Positions 1 to 9,484 of a stretch of 64,000 nucleotides of DNA are shown here, in pieces (position 1 is the first letter of the stretch; each line of letters opens with the position of its first letter). The stretch is from Acinetobacter sp. ANC 3903 (GTDB lineage Bacteria > Pseudomonadota > Gammaproteobacteria > Pseudomonadales > Moraxellaceae). The position numbers and the translations under genes were made by a program. The notes beneath the pieces were generated by a model, which worked only from the letters and a program-made list of their open reading frames with translations, was not told the origin of the DNA and did not search any database. The stretch is from assembly GCF_002135315.1 (NCBI RefSeq), contig NZ_NEGA01000006.1:62001-126000 (forward strand), given 5' to 3'.

Positions 1-1
1 T

Positions 2-277
2 CAGTATACCCGACGTGACCGGATTATGCCGTTGCCCATGCATTGGCGTTTGGGTTATCACCGGATTTTAACTTTAGGAAAATCATCCTCAGGTTTTGGC
101 CATATGGGCTTTAATGGCTCTGGCGCATGGTGTGACCCTGAACGTGGTTTAAGTTTTGCCTATACCCATAATTTTGCCACCACTTCCATCACTGGCGATT
201 ACCGGCTTTGGGGCTTAACTCAGGAAACGCTACGCTGTGCTGATCAGGTCTTGGCGGGACATAAAGGCTGGTTTTAA
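2..277 (+). CDS. Serine hydrolase (beta-lactamase/esterase family), C-terminal part
   Basis: Only the last 91 codons are inside the window; the frame is open to the left edge. The tail has the pattern FGHMGFNGSGAWCDPERGL followed by SFAYTHNF, which resembles the end of class C beta-lactamase-like serine hydrolases and EstB-type esterases, where an H-x-G-x-x-G segment takes the place of the KTG box. The catalytic SxxK motif would lie upstream and is not visible, so the substrate cannot be judged. It ends 76 bases before the next gene, with no clear terminator between them. Confidence 0.6.
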   Translation, partial: QYTRRDRIMPLPMHWRLGYHRILTLGKSSSGFGHMGFNGSGAWCDPERGLSFAYTHNFATTSITGDYRLWGLTQETLRCADQVLAGHKGWF

Positions 278-353
278 TTTGCAACATTTTGCGTGAGAAA
301 TTAACGGAAAAATGTGCTATTTTGCCTGCGATTTTAGCTGCTGTTGATGTTTT

Positions 354-800
354 ATGAAAAATGTGGTGTTGATTCCTTTGCTGGCAAGTGCTGCTTTATT
401 GGGATGTCAGGATGCCAATCATTCGAATACTGCTCAGGCACAATCGGCAGCTCAATCAAAAGTTGCACCCTGGATCGGTCAATATGAGGGTACAACGCCG
501 TGCATGGGCTGTTTATCCCGTTGCGAAGATTGTCCGGGCATGGCAGTCACTTTAGCCCTGCATGAAGATCAAACTTATACCTTAACCCGTGAAAGTTTAA
601 GTGGTCATAATGAAATAGAAACCTTGCAGGGTAAGCTACGTTTTATGGATGATGCCAAGCAAAAAATTGAGCTGGTGAATGTGGCAACGCGTAATTTGCT
701 CTATGTGGATTTGGAAAAGCAGTTGCTTGAAATTCGTGAAGACCAAAGCGGTAAAAGCTACCAGATGCAAAGTGATTTTCTTTTGGGAAAATTAATTTAA
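354..800 (+). CDS. NlpE-like lipoprotein (copper resistance protein NlpE N-terminal domain)
   Basis: This is a 148-residue predicted lipoprotein. The first 18 residues form a signal peptide ending in a lipobox (ALLGC, Cys18). The mature part starts with a low-complexity linker, then WIGQYEGTTPCMGC and CEDCPGM at about residues 40-64. This matches the Y-x-G-x-x-P-C-x-x-C-PG pattern of the NlpE N-terminal domain, followed by alternating beta strands (TYTLTRES, LRFMDD, LLEIRED). Four cysteines in two C-x-x-C pairs are visible. In E. coli NlpE is an outer-membrane lipoprotein that signals envelope stress through Cpx. A Cpx role here is inference, because only the N-terminal domain is present and E. 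coli NlpE is longer. Confidence 0.7.
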   Translation: MKNVVLIPLLASAALLGCQDANHSNTAQAQSAAQSKVAPWIGQYEGTTPCMGCLSRCEDCPGMAVTLALHEDQTYTLTRESLSGHNEIETLQGKLRFMDDAKQKIELVNVATRNLLYVDLEKQLLEIREDQSGKSYQMQSDFLLGKLI

Positions 801-869
801 TTTTTTTACTTATTGAAATATTAAAGATCCTTAGATATTTTGAAAAATAACGAATAAGTTCACAAGAAT

Positions 870-1598
870 ATGAAATTAAAGGAATCTAGTTTAACAGATT
901 TTATTGCTGCTATTTCAGCAGTAGCTCTTGTTGTTACCATGGCTTCACAAACTTATTTTTACTATAGGTTAGATGCACTTTGGCTATTATCAATATTACC
1001 TCCATCTGTATTTTTTCTTGAAGTTATGAGAGTATTAGCACTTACAGTAATTTTAATTGCAGGAGCATTGGGGGCAGAAACAATTTATAAGTTTGTCATA
1101 AAAATTTGTATTAGAAAGAGAAAAATAATCTATAAAAACAATGAAAAAGAAATAAAGATTCTACTAGATAAAAAAAGGAAGTCCTTTGTTCTTGGCTATA
1201 CAATTTTTTCCATACTCTTACTTTATTTTATATTGATAGGTCTTAGAAAATTCGGTTTTCTAATTACATCACAAGTAATGTTTTGGACAGCTTTTACTTG
1301 GGGATCACTTTTGAAAACTGTAGCTAGCAGAGAATTAGATAATGTATCCAGAAGAATTAGTCTTATTTTTGTTCTTATATGTGCAACAGCTTTAAATGCA
1401 GAAATTAAAATTGCTTATATAAATAATGCTCCTGTTATTCTTATAAAAGGGGAAAATGAAGTGAAAAGTGAATTAAAATTACTAGATATGTATCAGGATA
1501 AAGTAATAGTTTTTTATCGAAATAATTCTAAATATGAATTTAATGTTTTGCAAAGTGATCAAATCGAAAAGATTGTTGGATCTGCTTCTGTAAATTAA
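870..1598 (+). CDS. Orphan multi-pass membrane protein
   Basis: This 242-residue protein is not one I recognise. About four or five hydrophobic segments are visible (near residues 8-32, 36-70, 105-130, 137-150 and 163-185). A basic, lysine-rich cytoplasmic loop lies at about 75-103 and a soluble C-terminal tail of about 55 residues follows. Codon use is strikingly AT-rich (many AAA, ATA, TTA, AGA) compared with dnaX downstream. The ribosome binding site is weak. It sits alone between a lipoprotein gene and dnaX, 61 bases before the latter. AT richness and lack of recognisable relatives suggest a recently acquired gene, but this is inference. Confidence 0.6.
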   Translation: MKLKESSLTDFIAAISAVALVVTMASQTYFYYRLDALWLLSILPPSVFFLEVMRVLALTVILIAGALGAETIYKFVIKICIRKRKIIYKNNEKEIKILLDKKRKSFVLGYTIFSILLLYFILIGLRKFGFLITSQVMFWTAFTWGSLLKTVASRELDNVSRRISLIFVLICATALNAEIKIAYINNAPVILIKGENEVKSELKLLDMYQDKVIVFYRNNSKYEFNVLQSDQIEKIVGSASVN

Positions 1599-1659
1599 TC
1601 CTATCCATTCACTCTTAGCTAAAAAAACAGTATGCTTAGACCTGTAAAAAGGAGCATAC

Positions 1660-3804
1660 ATGTATCAAGTACTTGCACGAAAATACCGTCCACGTAATTT
1701 TAATGAATTGGTGGGACAAAACCATGTGTCACGCGCACTGACGAGTGCCTTGGAACGTGGTCGGTTACATCATGCGTATTTGTTTACCGGGACTCGCGGG
1801 GTAGGTAAAACCACCATTGCACGTATTTTGGCGAAATGCCTCAACTGCGAAACTGGCGTTACATCAACACCTTGTGAAGTATGTCCAACCTGTAAGGCAG
1901 TCAATGAAGGCCGTTTTATCGACCTGATTGAAATTGATGCTGCATCACGTACTAAAGTTGAAGATACACGTGAATTGTTAGATAATGTTCCCTATGCACC
2001 CACACAAGGCCGGTTTAAGGTTTACCTGATCGATGAAGTGCATATGCTGTCTACGCATTCATTCAATGCCTTACTGAAAACATTAGAAGAACCACCAGAA
2101 CATGTAAAATTCCTTTTTGCTACTACAGATCCGCAAAAGCTACCCATTACCGTCATTTCGCGCTGCTTGCAATTCACTTTACGTCCGCTTGCTGTAGATG
2201 AAATTACTACACATTTGACGGATATTCTGCAAAAAGAACAGATTCAGGCAGAACAGGATGCCATCTGGCAAATTGCCGAATCTGCTCAGGGTTCATTGCG
2301 TGACGCATTGTCATTAACCGATCAGGCGATTGCGTATGGTCAGGGTGAAATTCAGCATCAAGATGTTAAAGAGATGTTGGGTCTGATTGATCGTACCATC
2401 ATTTATGATTTGATTCTGGCGATTCATCAGAACCAGAAAGCCCGTGTCAGTGAATTACTCATGCAATTCCGCCAGCAGGCTCTGGATGTATCTCTGGTTC
2501 TGGATCAGTTGATTTCGACCCTGCATGAACTGGCATTGTTGCAGTATCTGCCTGAACTGAGCTTGAAATATAGTGCTGAAATCAATCAAAAGATTATGCA
2601 GTTGTCTCAACGCATTTCAGCCCAAGATTTACAATTGTATTATCAGGTGGCGTGTAAAGGACGTGCTGACCTGCAACTGGCGGTCACTCAAGAGCAGGGT
2701 TTTGAAATGTGCGTGTTACGCTTGTTGGCGTTCCGTCCATTGCAGCCCAATGAAATTCCTGTATCACAAGCACCAGTCGTTACACAGGACGTTCATCCAG
2801 TCGTACAACAGCCGGTTGATTCGGAGATTTCACAGCAGCAATCATCGCAAAAGGTAGCTGTAGAGCCGATCACATCTGTTGAATCAGCAGCTGTATATGA
2901 TGATTTCGATGATGGTCAGTATGATGATGACCCATTTAATGAGATTGCAACTCAATCTGTTTCTGTGGATGAACCGAGTTCTGATGACTTCTTAGATGCA
3001 GAACCAGAAACTGAATTTACTGAACCTGCGCAGCAAAATACAGTTGAAACGCCAGCTATAAATCCTGCAGCCGCTTCAGACCAGATTGTTTTTGATCCTG
3101 CTGCTGCTGATGTTTTATTTGGTATGGATGATGAGATTGCCGCAGAATCTGTGGTTGAAGCAAGTAGCGATGATTTTCTGTTTGATGAAATTGCACCTTT
3201 ACCGACTGATGAAACTTTATCGATTGAATCTCAGACTGAAGTTCAGGCACAGGCTCAACATTCTATAGAAGAGGCAGCACAAGATTCATTATTTGATTTG
3301 GCTCCTGCAGCAATTCCTCATGTTGAAGTGAAGGTAGCAAAAGTCGTTCATAACGAAGCAGCTGCTGATACGACTGACTCGACATTAATGCCACAGGATA
3401 TTCTACGATTAAAGCCTCAAGTGCTTGAAGGCGAATGGACAGTGGATAAATGGGAGTACTGGTTCCGTAATAGTGAATTATCACCGGCAGTTCAAGAGCT
3501 TGCTCAACAAGGGGTAATGACCGGACAAATTAACGGTGATTCAACCTTCCATATTCCAAAAAAATATGAAGCATTGTTGACGCAGTTGCAGCATGCCTTG
3601 GAACAGGCATTAAAAACCGAATGGTCGAGTACTCATTTTCAGGTTCATTATGCAGAAGTAGCAACCACCACGCCGTATAGCATGCAAACTGAGCGTAAAG
3701 AAAAAGCCTATGCACGCGCGGCAGAGCTACTACATGCAGAACCAGCGGTCAAAGAGCTACTGCAAAATTTTGAGGGTGAAATACAGAATATCCAGCTTAA
3801 ATAA
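1660..3804 (+). CDS. dnaX: DNA polymerase III subunit tau (clamp loader)
   Basis: This is the clamp-loader ATPase subunit that loads the sliding clamp and links the polymerase cores to the DnaB helicase. Visible features: Walker A GTRGVGKTT at residues 44-52, a zinc-binding cysteine set at 63, 72, 75 and 78, Walker B VYLIDEVH at 121-128, and the arginine-finger segment LPITVISRC at 161-169. The AAA+ and collar domains run to about residue 365. A long acidic, Gln/Glu/Ala-rich linker (about 370-565) leads to the tau-specific C-terminal domain (about 570-714). At 714 residues it is longer than the E. coli protein (643). The start has a strong AAAAAGGAG site. I see no A-AAA-AAG slippery heptamer near the end of the ATPase and collar region, so a frameshifted gamma form is not supported. 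Confidence 0.97.
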   Translation: MYQVLARKYRPRNFNELVGQNHVSRALTSALERGRLHHAYLFTGTRGVGKTTIARILAKCLNCETGVTSTPCEVCPTCKAVNEGRFIDLIEIDAASRTKVEDTRELLDNVPYAPTQGRFKVYLIDEVHMLSTHSFNALLKTLEEPPEHVKFLFATTDPQKLPITVISRCLQFTLRPLAVDEITTHLTDILQKEQIQAEQDAIWQIAESAQGSLRDALSLTDQAIAYGQGEIQHQDVKEMLGLIDRTIIYDLILAIHQNQKARVSELLMQFRQQALDVSLVLDQLISTLHELALLQYLPELSLKYSAEINQKIMQLSQRISAQDLQLYYQVACKGRADLQLAVTQEQGFEMCVLRLLAFRPLQPNEIPVSQAPVVTQDVHPVVQQPVDSEISQQQSSQKVAVEPITSVESAAVYDDFDDGQYDDDPFNEIATQSVSVDEPSSDDFLDAEPETEFTEPAQQNTVETPAINPAAASDQIVFDPAAADVLFGMDDEIAAESVVEASSDDFLFDEIAPLPTDETLSIESQTEVQAQAQHSIEEAAQDSLFDLAPAAIPHVEVKVAKVVHNEAAADTTDSTLMPQDILRLKPQVLEGEWTVDKWEYWFRNSELSPAVQELAQQGVMTGQINGDSTFHIPKKYEALLTQLQHALEQALKTEWSSTHFQVHYAEVATTTPYSMQTERKEKAYARAAELLHAEPAVKELLQNFEGEIQNIQLK

Positions 3805-3806
3805 AT

Positions 3807-4244
3807 TTATTTATTTACACTATATTGATACAGAGCATCCCGCATTTGAATTGGAATCGGGGTGCTTTTTCGTGTTTGGCGGTCGACAAAGACATGCACG
3901 AAATGACCCTGTGCAGAAGCCACCTCATGACCCTGTTTAAAAATCGCTAAATCATATTGTATGGATGAATTTCCCAGTTTCGAAATAGCTACGCCAACCT
4001 CAATGATTTCAGGATAAGACAGTTCCTGAAAAAAACTGCATGCCGAATCGACCACTAATCCAATCACGGGCGAATAGCGAATATCAAAGTCTGCCTTTTC
4101 AATCAGCAAGGCATTGGCAGCAGTGTCAAAATAACTGTAATAAGTCACATTGTTAACATGACCATAGATATCGTTATCCGACCATCGGGTTTGAATTGGT
4201 AAAAAATATGAAAAATCTGCACGTCGTTTAGGTATTTGTTTCAT
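3807..4244 (-). CDS. Acyl-CoA thioesterase, 4HBT hotdog family
   Basis: This 145-residue single hotdog-fold protein carries the segment RWSDNDIYGHVNNVTYYSYFD at residues 20-40. This is the active-site pattern of the 4-hydroxybenzoyl-CoA thioesterase/YbgC family (Asp followed by GHVNN). Such enzymes hydrolyse acyl-CoA thioesters in the cytoplasm; the substrate cannot be read from the sequence. It converges on dnaX with only two bases between the stop codons, so the two transcripts must overlap at their 3' ends, and no separate terminator is visible in between. Confidence 0.85.
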   Translation of the reverse strand: MKQIPKRRADFSYFLPIQTRWSDNDIYGHVNNVTYYSYFDTAANALLIEKADFDIRYSPVIGLVVDSACSFFQELSYPEIIEVGVAISKLGNSSIQYDLAIFKQGHEVASAQGHFVHVFVDRQTRKSTPIPIQMRDALYQYSVNK

Positions 4245-4311
4245 TTAATTTTATTGTTTGGGGTATGAGCATTTAGTTGTACTGCGAAAAATAAATCAAT
4301 GCAACTGGGTT

Positions 4312-4357
4312 AAAACTAAGAATATTCATCGCAAGAATAATACCCTTAGTTTTTTGA
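4312..4357. terminator. Possible long-loop terminator
   Basis: AAAACTAAG and CTTAGTTTT form nine base pairs around a 24-base loop and are followed by TT on the plus strand. The loop is long for a terminator, so this is weak. It lies between the starts and ends of two minus-strand genes. Confidence 0.25.
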
Positions 4358-4426
4358 TTTTGAATCTGACTTTGAGATGATGCTACAAAAAGCAGTCAGC
4401 CTTAGTGTCAATAAAAGATTGAATCC

Positions 4427-5587
4427 TTATCCATAAATAGCCTGATAGATCTGTTGTGCATCCTGCTGAGATAATTCACGTGGATTGTTTTGTAAAAGAC
4501 GGGTTTGTAACATCGCATCATTTGCCAGTTGCTCCAGCTTATTTTCAGGAATGTTTAGATCCTTCAGCTTTAAAACCAAACCGCTTTTATCTAAATGATT
4601 CTGCATATGATCAATAAATAAATCACATAAACCATCTGTACTGCCGGTACTTTTTGGATCTAGCCAGCACATCAGTTCAGCATAGAGTTGCTTTGCATTC
4701 GGCGCATTGAATTTTAAAACTTCAGTCAACACTAGGGCATTGCTATGGCCATGTGAAATATGGAAATGTCCACCCAAAGGATAAGCCAGCGCATGGACAG
4801 CTGCGACTGGTGCATTGGCAAAGGCCTGCCCAGCCAGCATGGAGCCGACCAGCATATTTTGCCGTGCTACCAAATTTTGTCCATCGGCGAGAACCAGACT
4901 TAAATTCTTATTGAGTAATCTTAAAGCCTGTTTGGCCAACATATCGGCATAAGGGTTCTTTTTGATTTTTGAGGTATAGGCTTCAATGGCATGTACCATC
5001 GCATCGATGCCAGTTGCGGCAGTAATATGGGTGGGCAGGTTTTGGGTAAAAGTGGCATCCAAAATGGCAACATCGGCAAATAAAACCGGCGAAACTATAC
5101 CGGTTTTTGTGGTTTCACCGGTAGTGACAATCGAAATGGGAGTGACTTCGGAACCTGTACCTGCCGTGGTTGGAACTAAAAATAACGGTAATCGTGGATT
5201 TTTAGCATTATTGATACCGTATAAATCTTTCAACGTTTGCTGCTGTTCAGGATGGGCCAGAACTGCAATCACTTTTGCAACATCTAGGGAGCTTCCACCA
5301 CCGAAACCTAAAACAATGTCCACTTTTTCATTTTTGGCGAATTGAACAGCATCTAACACGATGTGTTCGGGAGGATCGGCCTGAACGTTTGAATAAATAA
5401 CATAGGGCAGCCGAATGGTTTCCAGAATTTCAATAATCGGCACATGCAGTTGCTGCTGAATCATACCGGCATCGGTGACCAGCAACAGTTTTTTATAAGC
5501 GTGTTGTTGAAGCAGCGACTTTAACTCATAGATCGAGCCGAGCCCTGAAATAATATTCGAGACAGTTTGAAATTGAAAATGGCTCAT
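4427..5587 (-). CDS. Iron-containing (type III) alcohol dehydrogenase
   Basis: This 386-residue NAD(P)-dependent group III alcohol dehydrogenase shows the nucleotide-binding segment GFGGGSSLDVAK (near residue 95) and the family signature PTTAGTGSEVTP (near 140). The metal ligands sit in GIDAMVHAIEAYTS (Asp and His, near 195) and in HALAYPLGGHFHISHGHSN (two His, near 265-280). Enzymes of this family oxidise primary or secondary alcohols or reduce aldehydes. The closest functional type cannot be chosen by eye. It is transcribed alone; the region upstream (5588-5703) is shared with the divergent phosphatase gene. Confidence 0.92.
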   Translation of the reverse strand: MSHFQFQTVSNIISGLGSIYELKSLLQQHAYKKLLLVTDAGMIQQQLHVPIIEILETIRLPYVIYSNVQADPPEHIVLDAVQFAKNEKVDIVLGFGGGSSLDVAKVIAVLAHPEQQQTLKDLYGINNAKNPRLPLFLVPTTAGTGSEVTPISIVTTGETTKTGIVSPVLFADVAILDATFTQNLPTHITAATGIDAMVHAIEAYTSKIKKNPYADMLAKQALRLLNKNLSLVLADGQNLVARQNMLVGSMLAGQAFANAPVAAVHALAYPLGGHFHISHGHSNALVLTEVLKFNAPNAKQLYAELMCWLDPKSTGSTDGLCDLFIDHMQNHLDKSGLVLKLKDLNIPENKLEQLANDAMLQTRLLQNNPRELSQQDAQQIYQAIYG

Positions 5588-5703
5588 CTATTGCATCCTT
5601 TTTTATATCAAATTCAAGATTATTGTTTTAGTGTTCTATAGGATTCATCCTGTAAATAACTTAACATAAGACACCTGAAAATAAAGCGGTTATCGAGGTT
5701 GTT

Positions 5704-6240
5704 ATGTCATCCCAAACGCCCTATAAGGTGTTATGTGTATGTTTAGGAAATATTTGTCGCTCTCCCACGGCAGAAGTGGTTCTTAGACATTATTGTGATA
5801 AACAGCAACTTAATATTGTGATCGACTCAGCCGGAACAAGTAATTACCATCCCGGAAAAGCACCGGATTTGCGTAGCCAGAAGTATGCCTTAAAGCGTGG
5901 ATATGATTTGTCAGCTTTGCGTGCGCGCCAGTTAAGTACTCAAGATTTCATTGATTTTGATTTGATTCTGGCGATGGATCATGAAAATTTATTCAATATT
6001 CAAGCACTTTTAGCGCAAGCACAGGCAGAATACGCTGGCAGCCAAATTCGGGCAAAAATTGCATTGATGAGTGAATACGATCAAACTTATTTGAAACAGG
6101 CACTGCCGGATCCCTATTATGGTGGGGAGGATGGTTTTAAACGTGTACTCGATCAGTGTGAATCGAGCAGTTTGGCGTGGGTCAGTGTTTTTAAACAGCA
6201 ATTTCAACAACAGTTCAAACAACAGATAGATGTGAAATAA
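5704..6240 (+). CDS. Low-molecular-weight protein-tyrosine phosphatase
   Basis: This is a cytoplasmic phosphatase of 178 residues. The phosphate-binding loop C13-LGNIC-R19-SPT fits C-x5-R exactly, and the general acid Asp136 lies in the DPYYGG segment. The C-terminal 20 residues are Gln-rich (QQFQQQFKQQ) beyond the normal family end at about 155. It lies 12 bases upstream of murB, so the two are probably co-transcribed. LMW-PTPs sometimes act on a tyrosine autokinase for capsule or exopolysaccharide (Wzb type), but no kinase or polysaccharide genes are nearby, so that role is not implied here. Confidence 0.93.
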   Translation: MSSQTPYKVLCVCLGNICRSPTAEVVLRHYCDKQQLNIVIDSAGTSNYHPGKAPDLRSQKYALKRGYDLSALRARQLSTQDFIDFDLILAMDHENLFNIQALLAQAQAEYAGSQIRAKIALMSEYDQTYLKQALPDPYYGGEDGFKRVLDQCESSSLAWVSVFKQQFQQQFKQQIDVK

Positions 6241-6252
6241 AGGTTTAAGCAC

Positions 6253-7287
6253 ATGAATATTCAAACGCAAATTCAACTTAAGCCTTTTAATACCTTAAGT
6301 CTTGATGCAACAGCATCGCATTATGTGAAGGTTCAATCTACAGCTGAATTGGTGGATGCCTTACATTATGCCCAGCAACAACAGCTAAATGTCTTGATTT
6401 TGTCGGGTGGCAGCAACATGCTATTGCCGGAACGTATTCACGCGTTGGTCATCCATATGGATATTCAGGGCATTGAATATGTGACTGAAGATGAATACAG
6501 CAAGACCATACGCGTGGGTGCAGGTCAGGTCTGGCATGACTTCGTACTCTGGACTACAGAAAATCATTTATATGGCCTGCAAAATCTGGCACTTATTCCT
6601 GGCCTGGTGGGGGCATCTCCGGTACAGAATATTGGTGCCTATGGCGTGGAAGCGGGCGAGTTCATCGAGTCGGTTCAGGTTTATGACCGCCAGATGGAAC
6701 AGTTCAACACCATCCTGGCTCAAGATTGTGATTTTTCCTATCGGCATAGTATTTTTAAAGACGATCCAAAGCGCTTTGTGATTACTCATGTGACTTTTAA
6801 ATTGCTTAAGCAAGCCCATTTAATGTTGAATTATGGCGATCTCAAGCAAGCTGTAGGCGATGAACAAACTGCTGAAAACCTGCAAAAGCAAGTGATTCAA
6901 ATACGTCAAACTAAGCTGCCAGATCCCAAAGAATATCCAAATGTGGGAAGTTTCTTTAAAAATCCGATCATTTCGGAACAACTTTTTGATCATTTAGCAT
7001 TAAAATTTCCGAATTTGCCTCATTATCCTCAGGCCAAAGGTGGCGTTAAAATTGCAGCAGGTTGGTTAATTGATCAATCGGGCTGGAAAGGTAAAAAATT
7101 GGGTATGGTGGGGATGTTCCATAAACAAGCCCTGGTACTGGTGAATTATGATCAGGCTAATCTGGCGGATGTTCAAGCCACTTACCATGCTGTACAACAT
7201 GATGTGCAGCAAAAATTTGATATTTTATTAGAACCTGAACCGGTACTGTTTGATGAAAGCGGTTTAATCCGTTCACACATGGAATAA
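6253..7287 (+). CDS. murB: UDP-N-acetylenolpyruvoylglucosamine reductase
   Basis: This FAD enzyme reduces UDP-GlcNAc-enolpyruvate to UDP-MurNAc in the cytoplasm, the second committed step of peptidoglycan precursor synthesis. At 344 residues it is the size of E. coli MurB. The FAD-binding region includes LSGGSNMLL (residues 50-58) and [15 protein letters not shown] (117-131). The catalytic serine is Ser233 in NVGSFFKNP, Arg164 in SYRHS fits the substrate-binding arginine, and the terminal EPEPVLFD supplies the proton-relay glutamate. The Tyr-bearing insertion marks it as a type I MurB. It is followed 8 bases later by the DUF218 gene. Confidence 0.96.
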   Translation: MNIQTQIQLKPFNTLSLDATASHYVKVQSTAELVDALHYAQQQQLNVLILSGGSNMLLPERIHALVIHMDIQGIEYVTEDEYSKTIRVGAGQVWHDFVLWTTENHLYGLQNLALIPGLVGASPVQNIGAYGVEAGEFIESVQVYDRQMEQFNTILAQDCDFSYRHSIFKDDPKRFVITHVTFKLLKQAHLMLNYGDLKQAVGDEQTAENLQKQVIQIRQTKLPDPKEYPNVGSFFKNPIISEQLFDHLALKFPNLPHYPQAKGGVKIAAGWLIDQSGWKGKKLGMVGMFHKQALVLVNYDQANLADVQATYHAVQHDVQQKFDILLEPEPVLFDESGLIRSHME

Positions 7288-7294
7288 GAGAAAG

Positions 7295-8422
7295 ATGGCG
7301 AAATCACATTGGATGGTTCGACTGGTACAAACAGCTTCAGTGCTATTTGTATTGTCCGGCTGTTTCATGGTTTTGATTTATTCACCATTTTATTCGGGCT
7401 GGGTAGTGAAAGCCCTGAATAGTTTTGTTCCTGTAGAAGTGAATCAGGTGGCTGCGAAAAGCCAGCAAATGGCGGCATTAAGCGAGCATGACAGTTTGGA
7501 GCCAGGCTCCAAGTTATGGATTGCCCGTCAAGCCTATTTAAAGTTGATGGAAGAAGCGATTCAAAGCCATAACTCTCAGGATCTGACAGTGATTCAGGCA
7601 CGCTATAAAGCCTTGCAGCAAATGATTGAGGATGAGCAACAGCAAGAAAATGATGATCAGGAAAAACCACAGATTCCACTCATTGCAAAACCCGCATCTG
7701 AAGCAGCTGAGTCAGAAGATCCCGCTCAAGCGGTGAAAGATTTATTGGACTTGAACAGTACGGAAAATAAAGCGTTGATGGAGAAATACGTAAAATTTCT
7801 TCGCACCCACAAAATTGAACAGGAACAAGTCGCTCAAGAACCTGTTGATGAAACCATTTATCAAGATATTGCATTAATTCATGAACAGAATGGGCAACCT
7901 CAGCCACAAAGTTCAAAACCTTATGCCATTGTGGTATTAGGTGGTGGACTAAAATTGGATAAAAATGGTAAGGATATTGTGGTGAATGAGTATACCCGTT
8001 TGCGCCTGGAAACGACTTTGGCCACAGAAAAACAATATCAACTCCCGATTGTACTCAGCGGTGTGGAAGCCCCATATATGCAGCGCTGGTTGAAAGAACA
8101 TGATGTGGATGCCAAATTGCTGGAAGACCGCAGCATGAATACCTGTGAAAATTCGCGGTTTAGCTCATTGTTACTGCAAAAAAAGGGTGGCGCACCGCGG
8201 GTGATTCTGATTACCGACCGTTATCATATGCCGCGTACCCGCCGTTTATTTGCATTAAATGGTATTGAAACTGTACCGGTAGAGGCACCAATGCCTACAC
8301 GTCTGACAAACTGGCGTCCAAGTGAACGAAATTATGATCATAGTCGCCGTGCCAATTATGAAATGCTAGCCACGATTCGCGATGTCTGGTTTGGTTCCAG
8401 TGATTGCCGAGAGGTACCTTAA
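7295..8422 (+). CDS. DUF218 (ElyC/SanA/YdcF-like) membrane-anchored protein
   Basis: This 375-residue protein has one N-terminal membrane segment (about residues 10-33), then a 170-residue charged, Gln/Glu-rich periplasmic stretch. A C-terminal DUF218 domain begins at AIVVLGGGLK (about 211) and contains the conserved ENSRFSSLLL and ITDRYHMPRTRR segments. E. coli ElyC and SanA, of the same family, influence envelope polysaccharide or cell-wall metabolism at low temperature. The position directly after murB fits a cell-wall role but does not prove it. The stop codon overlaps the next start by one base (TAATG), indicating translational coupling. Confidence 0.82.
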   Translation: MAKSHWMVRLVQTASVLFVLSGCFMVLIYSPFYSGWVVKALNSFVPVEVNQVAAKSQQMAALSEHDSLEPGSKLWIARQAYLKLMEEAIQSHNSQDLTVIQARYKALQQMIEDEQQQENDDQEKPQIPLIAKPASEAAESEDPAQAVKDLLDLNSTENKALMEKYVKFLRTHKIEQEQVAQEPVDETIYQDIALIHEQNGQPQPQSSKPYAIVVLGGGLKLDKNGKDIVVNEYTRLRLETTLATEKQYQLPIVLSGVEAPYMQRWLKEHDVDAKLLEDRSMNTCENSRFSSLLLQKKGGAPRVILITDRYHMPRTRRLFALNGIETVPVEAPMPTRLTNWRPSERNYDHSRRANYEMLATIRDVWFGSSDCREVP

Positions 8423-9465
8423 TGACCGATATCCCATTTTTGAATCCCACTATTTTAAAACAGCTGGATTTACCCGTTCCAAGTCGTGAAACCACACCGC
8501 AATTACTTGAAGTTTTAAATCTGAATAAACCGTATCAGCCTTCCGTAGAGATACAGGCTTACCGTAAATTATATGGTTTGCATTTACTGGATTGTGAGCA
8601 TTGGCAAGGCTATGTGCTAATGCCTTTGTTTAAACTGCATGTACAGGTATTTCAGCCGAATCTGGAAAAAATTGCCTTGCCGAAAATACGCGGCACGGTA
8701 TTTTTACTGCACGGCTATCTGGAACATAGCGGAATTTACCAGCCAATTATTCGCGAATTGCTGGAACAGGGTTTTAGCGTCATTACCTATGATTTACCTG
8801 GTCATGGTCTGAGTGATGGTTCGCCGGCAAATATCAAGAATTTTGACCATTATCAGCAGGTCTTACACGCTGTTTATCACTACATTAAAAATGCGGATCA
8901 ATTACCCAAACCCTGGTTGGGCATTGGGCAGAGTACAGGTGGTGCCATCTGGATGCATCATTTGCTGGAATTTGCCCAGCGTCGGGAAAATCCCTATGTA
9001 GACCGTGTGTTATTGCTTTCACCACTGCTTCGACCAGCCAAGTCGGCTTGGTGGCATAACTCGGTGGGTCTGGGTATTATCCGACGCATTAAACGTCAGG
9101 TACCACGGCATTTTAGACGCAATAACCACAACCCGGAATTTCTGCGTTTTGTCCGTTTAAAAGATCCATTACAGCCGCGTATGATGGGGATGGACTGGAT
9201 TTTAGCCATGTCGAAATGGATGCAGGAAATGGAAGCACGTCCTGCTTGCCGCATTCCAGTCTGGCTGGCACAAGGTGCACAGGATCAGACTGTAGACTGG
9301 CGTTATAACATTGAGTTTATTCGTCGCAAGTTCCGCTTGCAGACCTTATTGATGCTGGAAGAAGGTTCACATCAGTTGATTAATGAACGTGCTGATATTC
9401 GTGCCGCCTTAACCGGTTTGATTCCTGCTTTTTTACATGCCCAAAGCTCGTCTGGTTATTATTGA
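8422..9465 (+). CDS. Alpha/beta hydrolase (monoacylglycerol-lipase-like)
   Basis: I chose the ATG at 8422, which overlaps the previous stop codon, because GAGAGG stands eight bases before it; an upstream ATG at 8404 in the same frame has no such site. The 347-residue product has the oxyanion-hole segment FLLHGYLEHSG, the nucleophile elbow GQSTGG, an Asp in AQGAQDQTVDW and the catalytic His in EEGSHQLINE near the C-terminus. This is a complete catalytic triad of the Hydrolase_4 (serine aminopeptidase S33/lysophospholipase) type. It probably acts on lipid esters. It is the last gene of the run that starts at the phosphatase. Confidence 0.88.
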   Translation: MTDIPFLNPTILKQLDLPVPSRETTPQLLEVLNLNKPYQPSVEIQAYRKLYGLHLLDCEHWQGYVLMPLFKLHVQVFQPNLEKIALPKIRGTVFLLHGYLEHSGIYQPIIRELLEQGFSVITYDLPGHGLSDGSPANIKNFDHYQQVLHAVYHYIKNADQLPKPWLGIGQSTGGAIWMHHLLEFAQRRENPYVDRVLLLSPLLRPAKSAWWHNSVGLGIIRRIKRQVPRHFRRNNHNPEFLRFVRLKDPLQPRMMGMDWILAMSKWMQEMEARPACRIPVWLAQGAQDQTVDWRYNIEFIRRKFRLQTLLMLEEGSHQLINERADIRAALTGLIPAFLHAQSSSGYY

Positions 9466-9484
9466 TTTTCTTTGCATTACTACA

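Noticed and set aside
2573..3484. Several frames inside dnaX on both strands
   Set aside because: They are shadows of the repetitive Gln/Glu/Ala linker of tau; only the dnaX frame has a binding site and family motifs.
4986..5345. 119-codon plus-strand frame opposite the alcohol dehydrogenase
   Set aside because: Antisense shadow; the minus-strand frame has clear catalytic and metal motifs.
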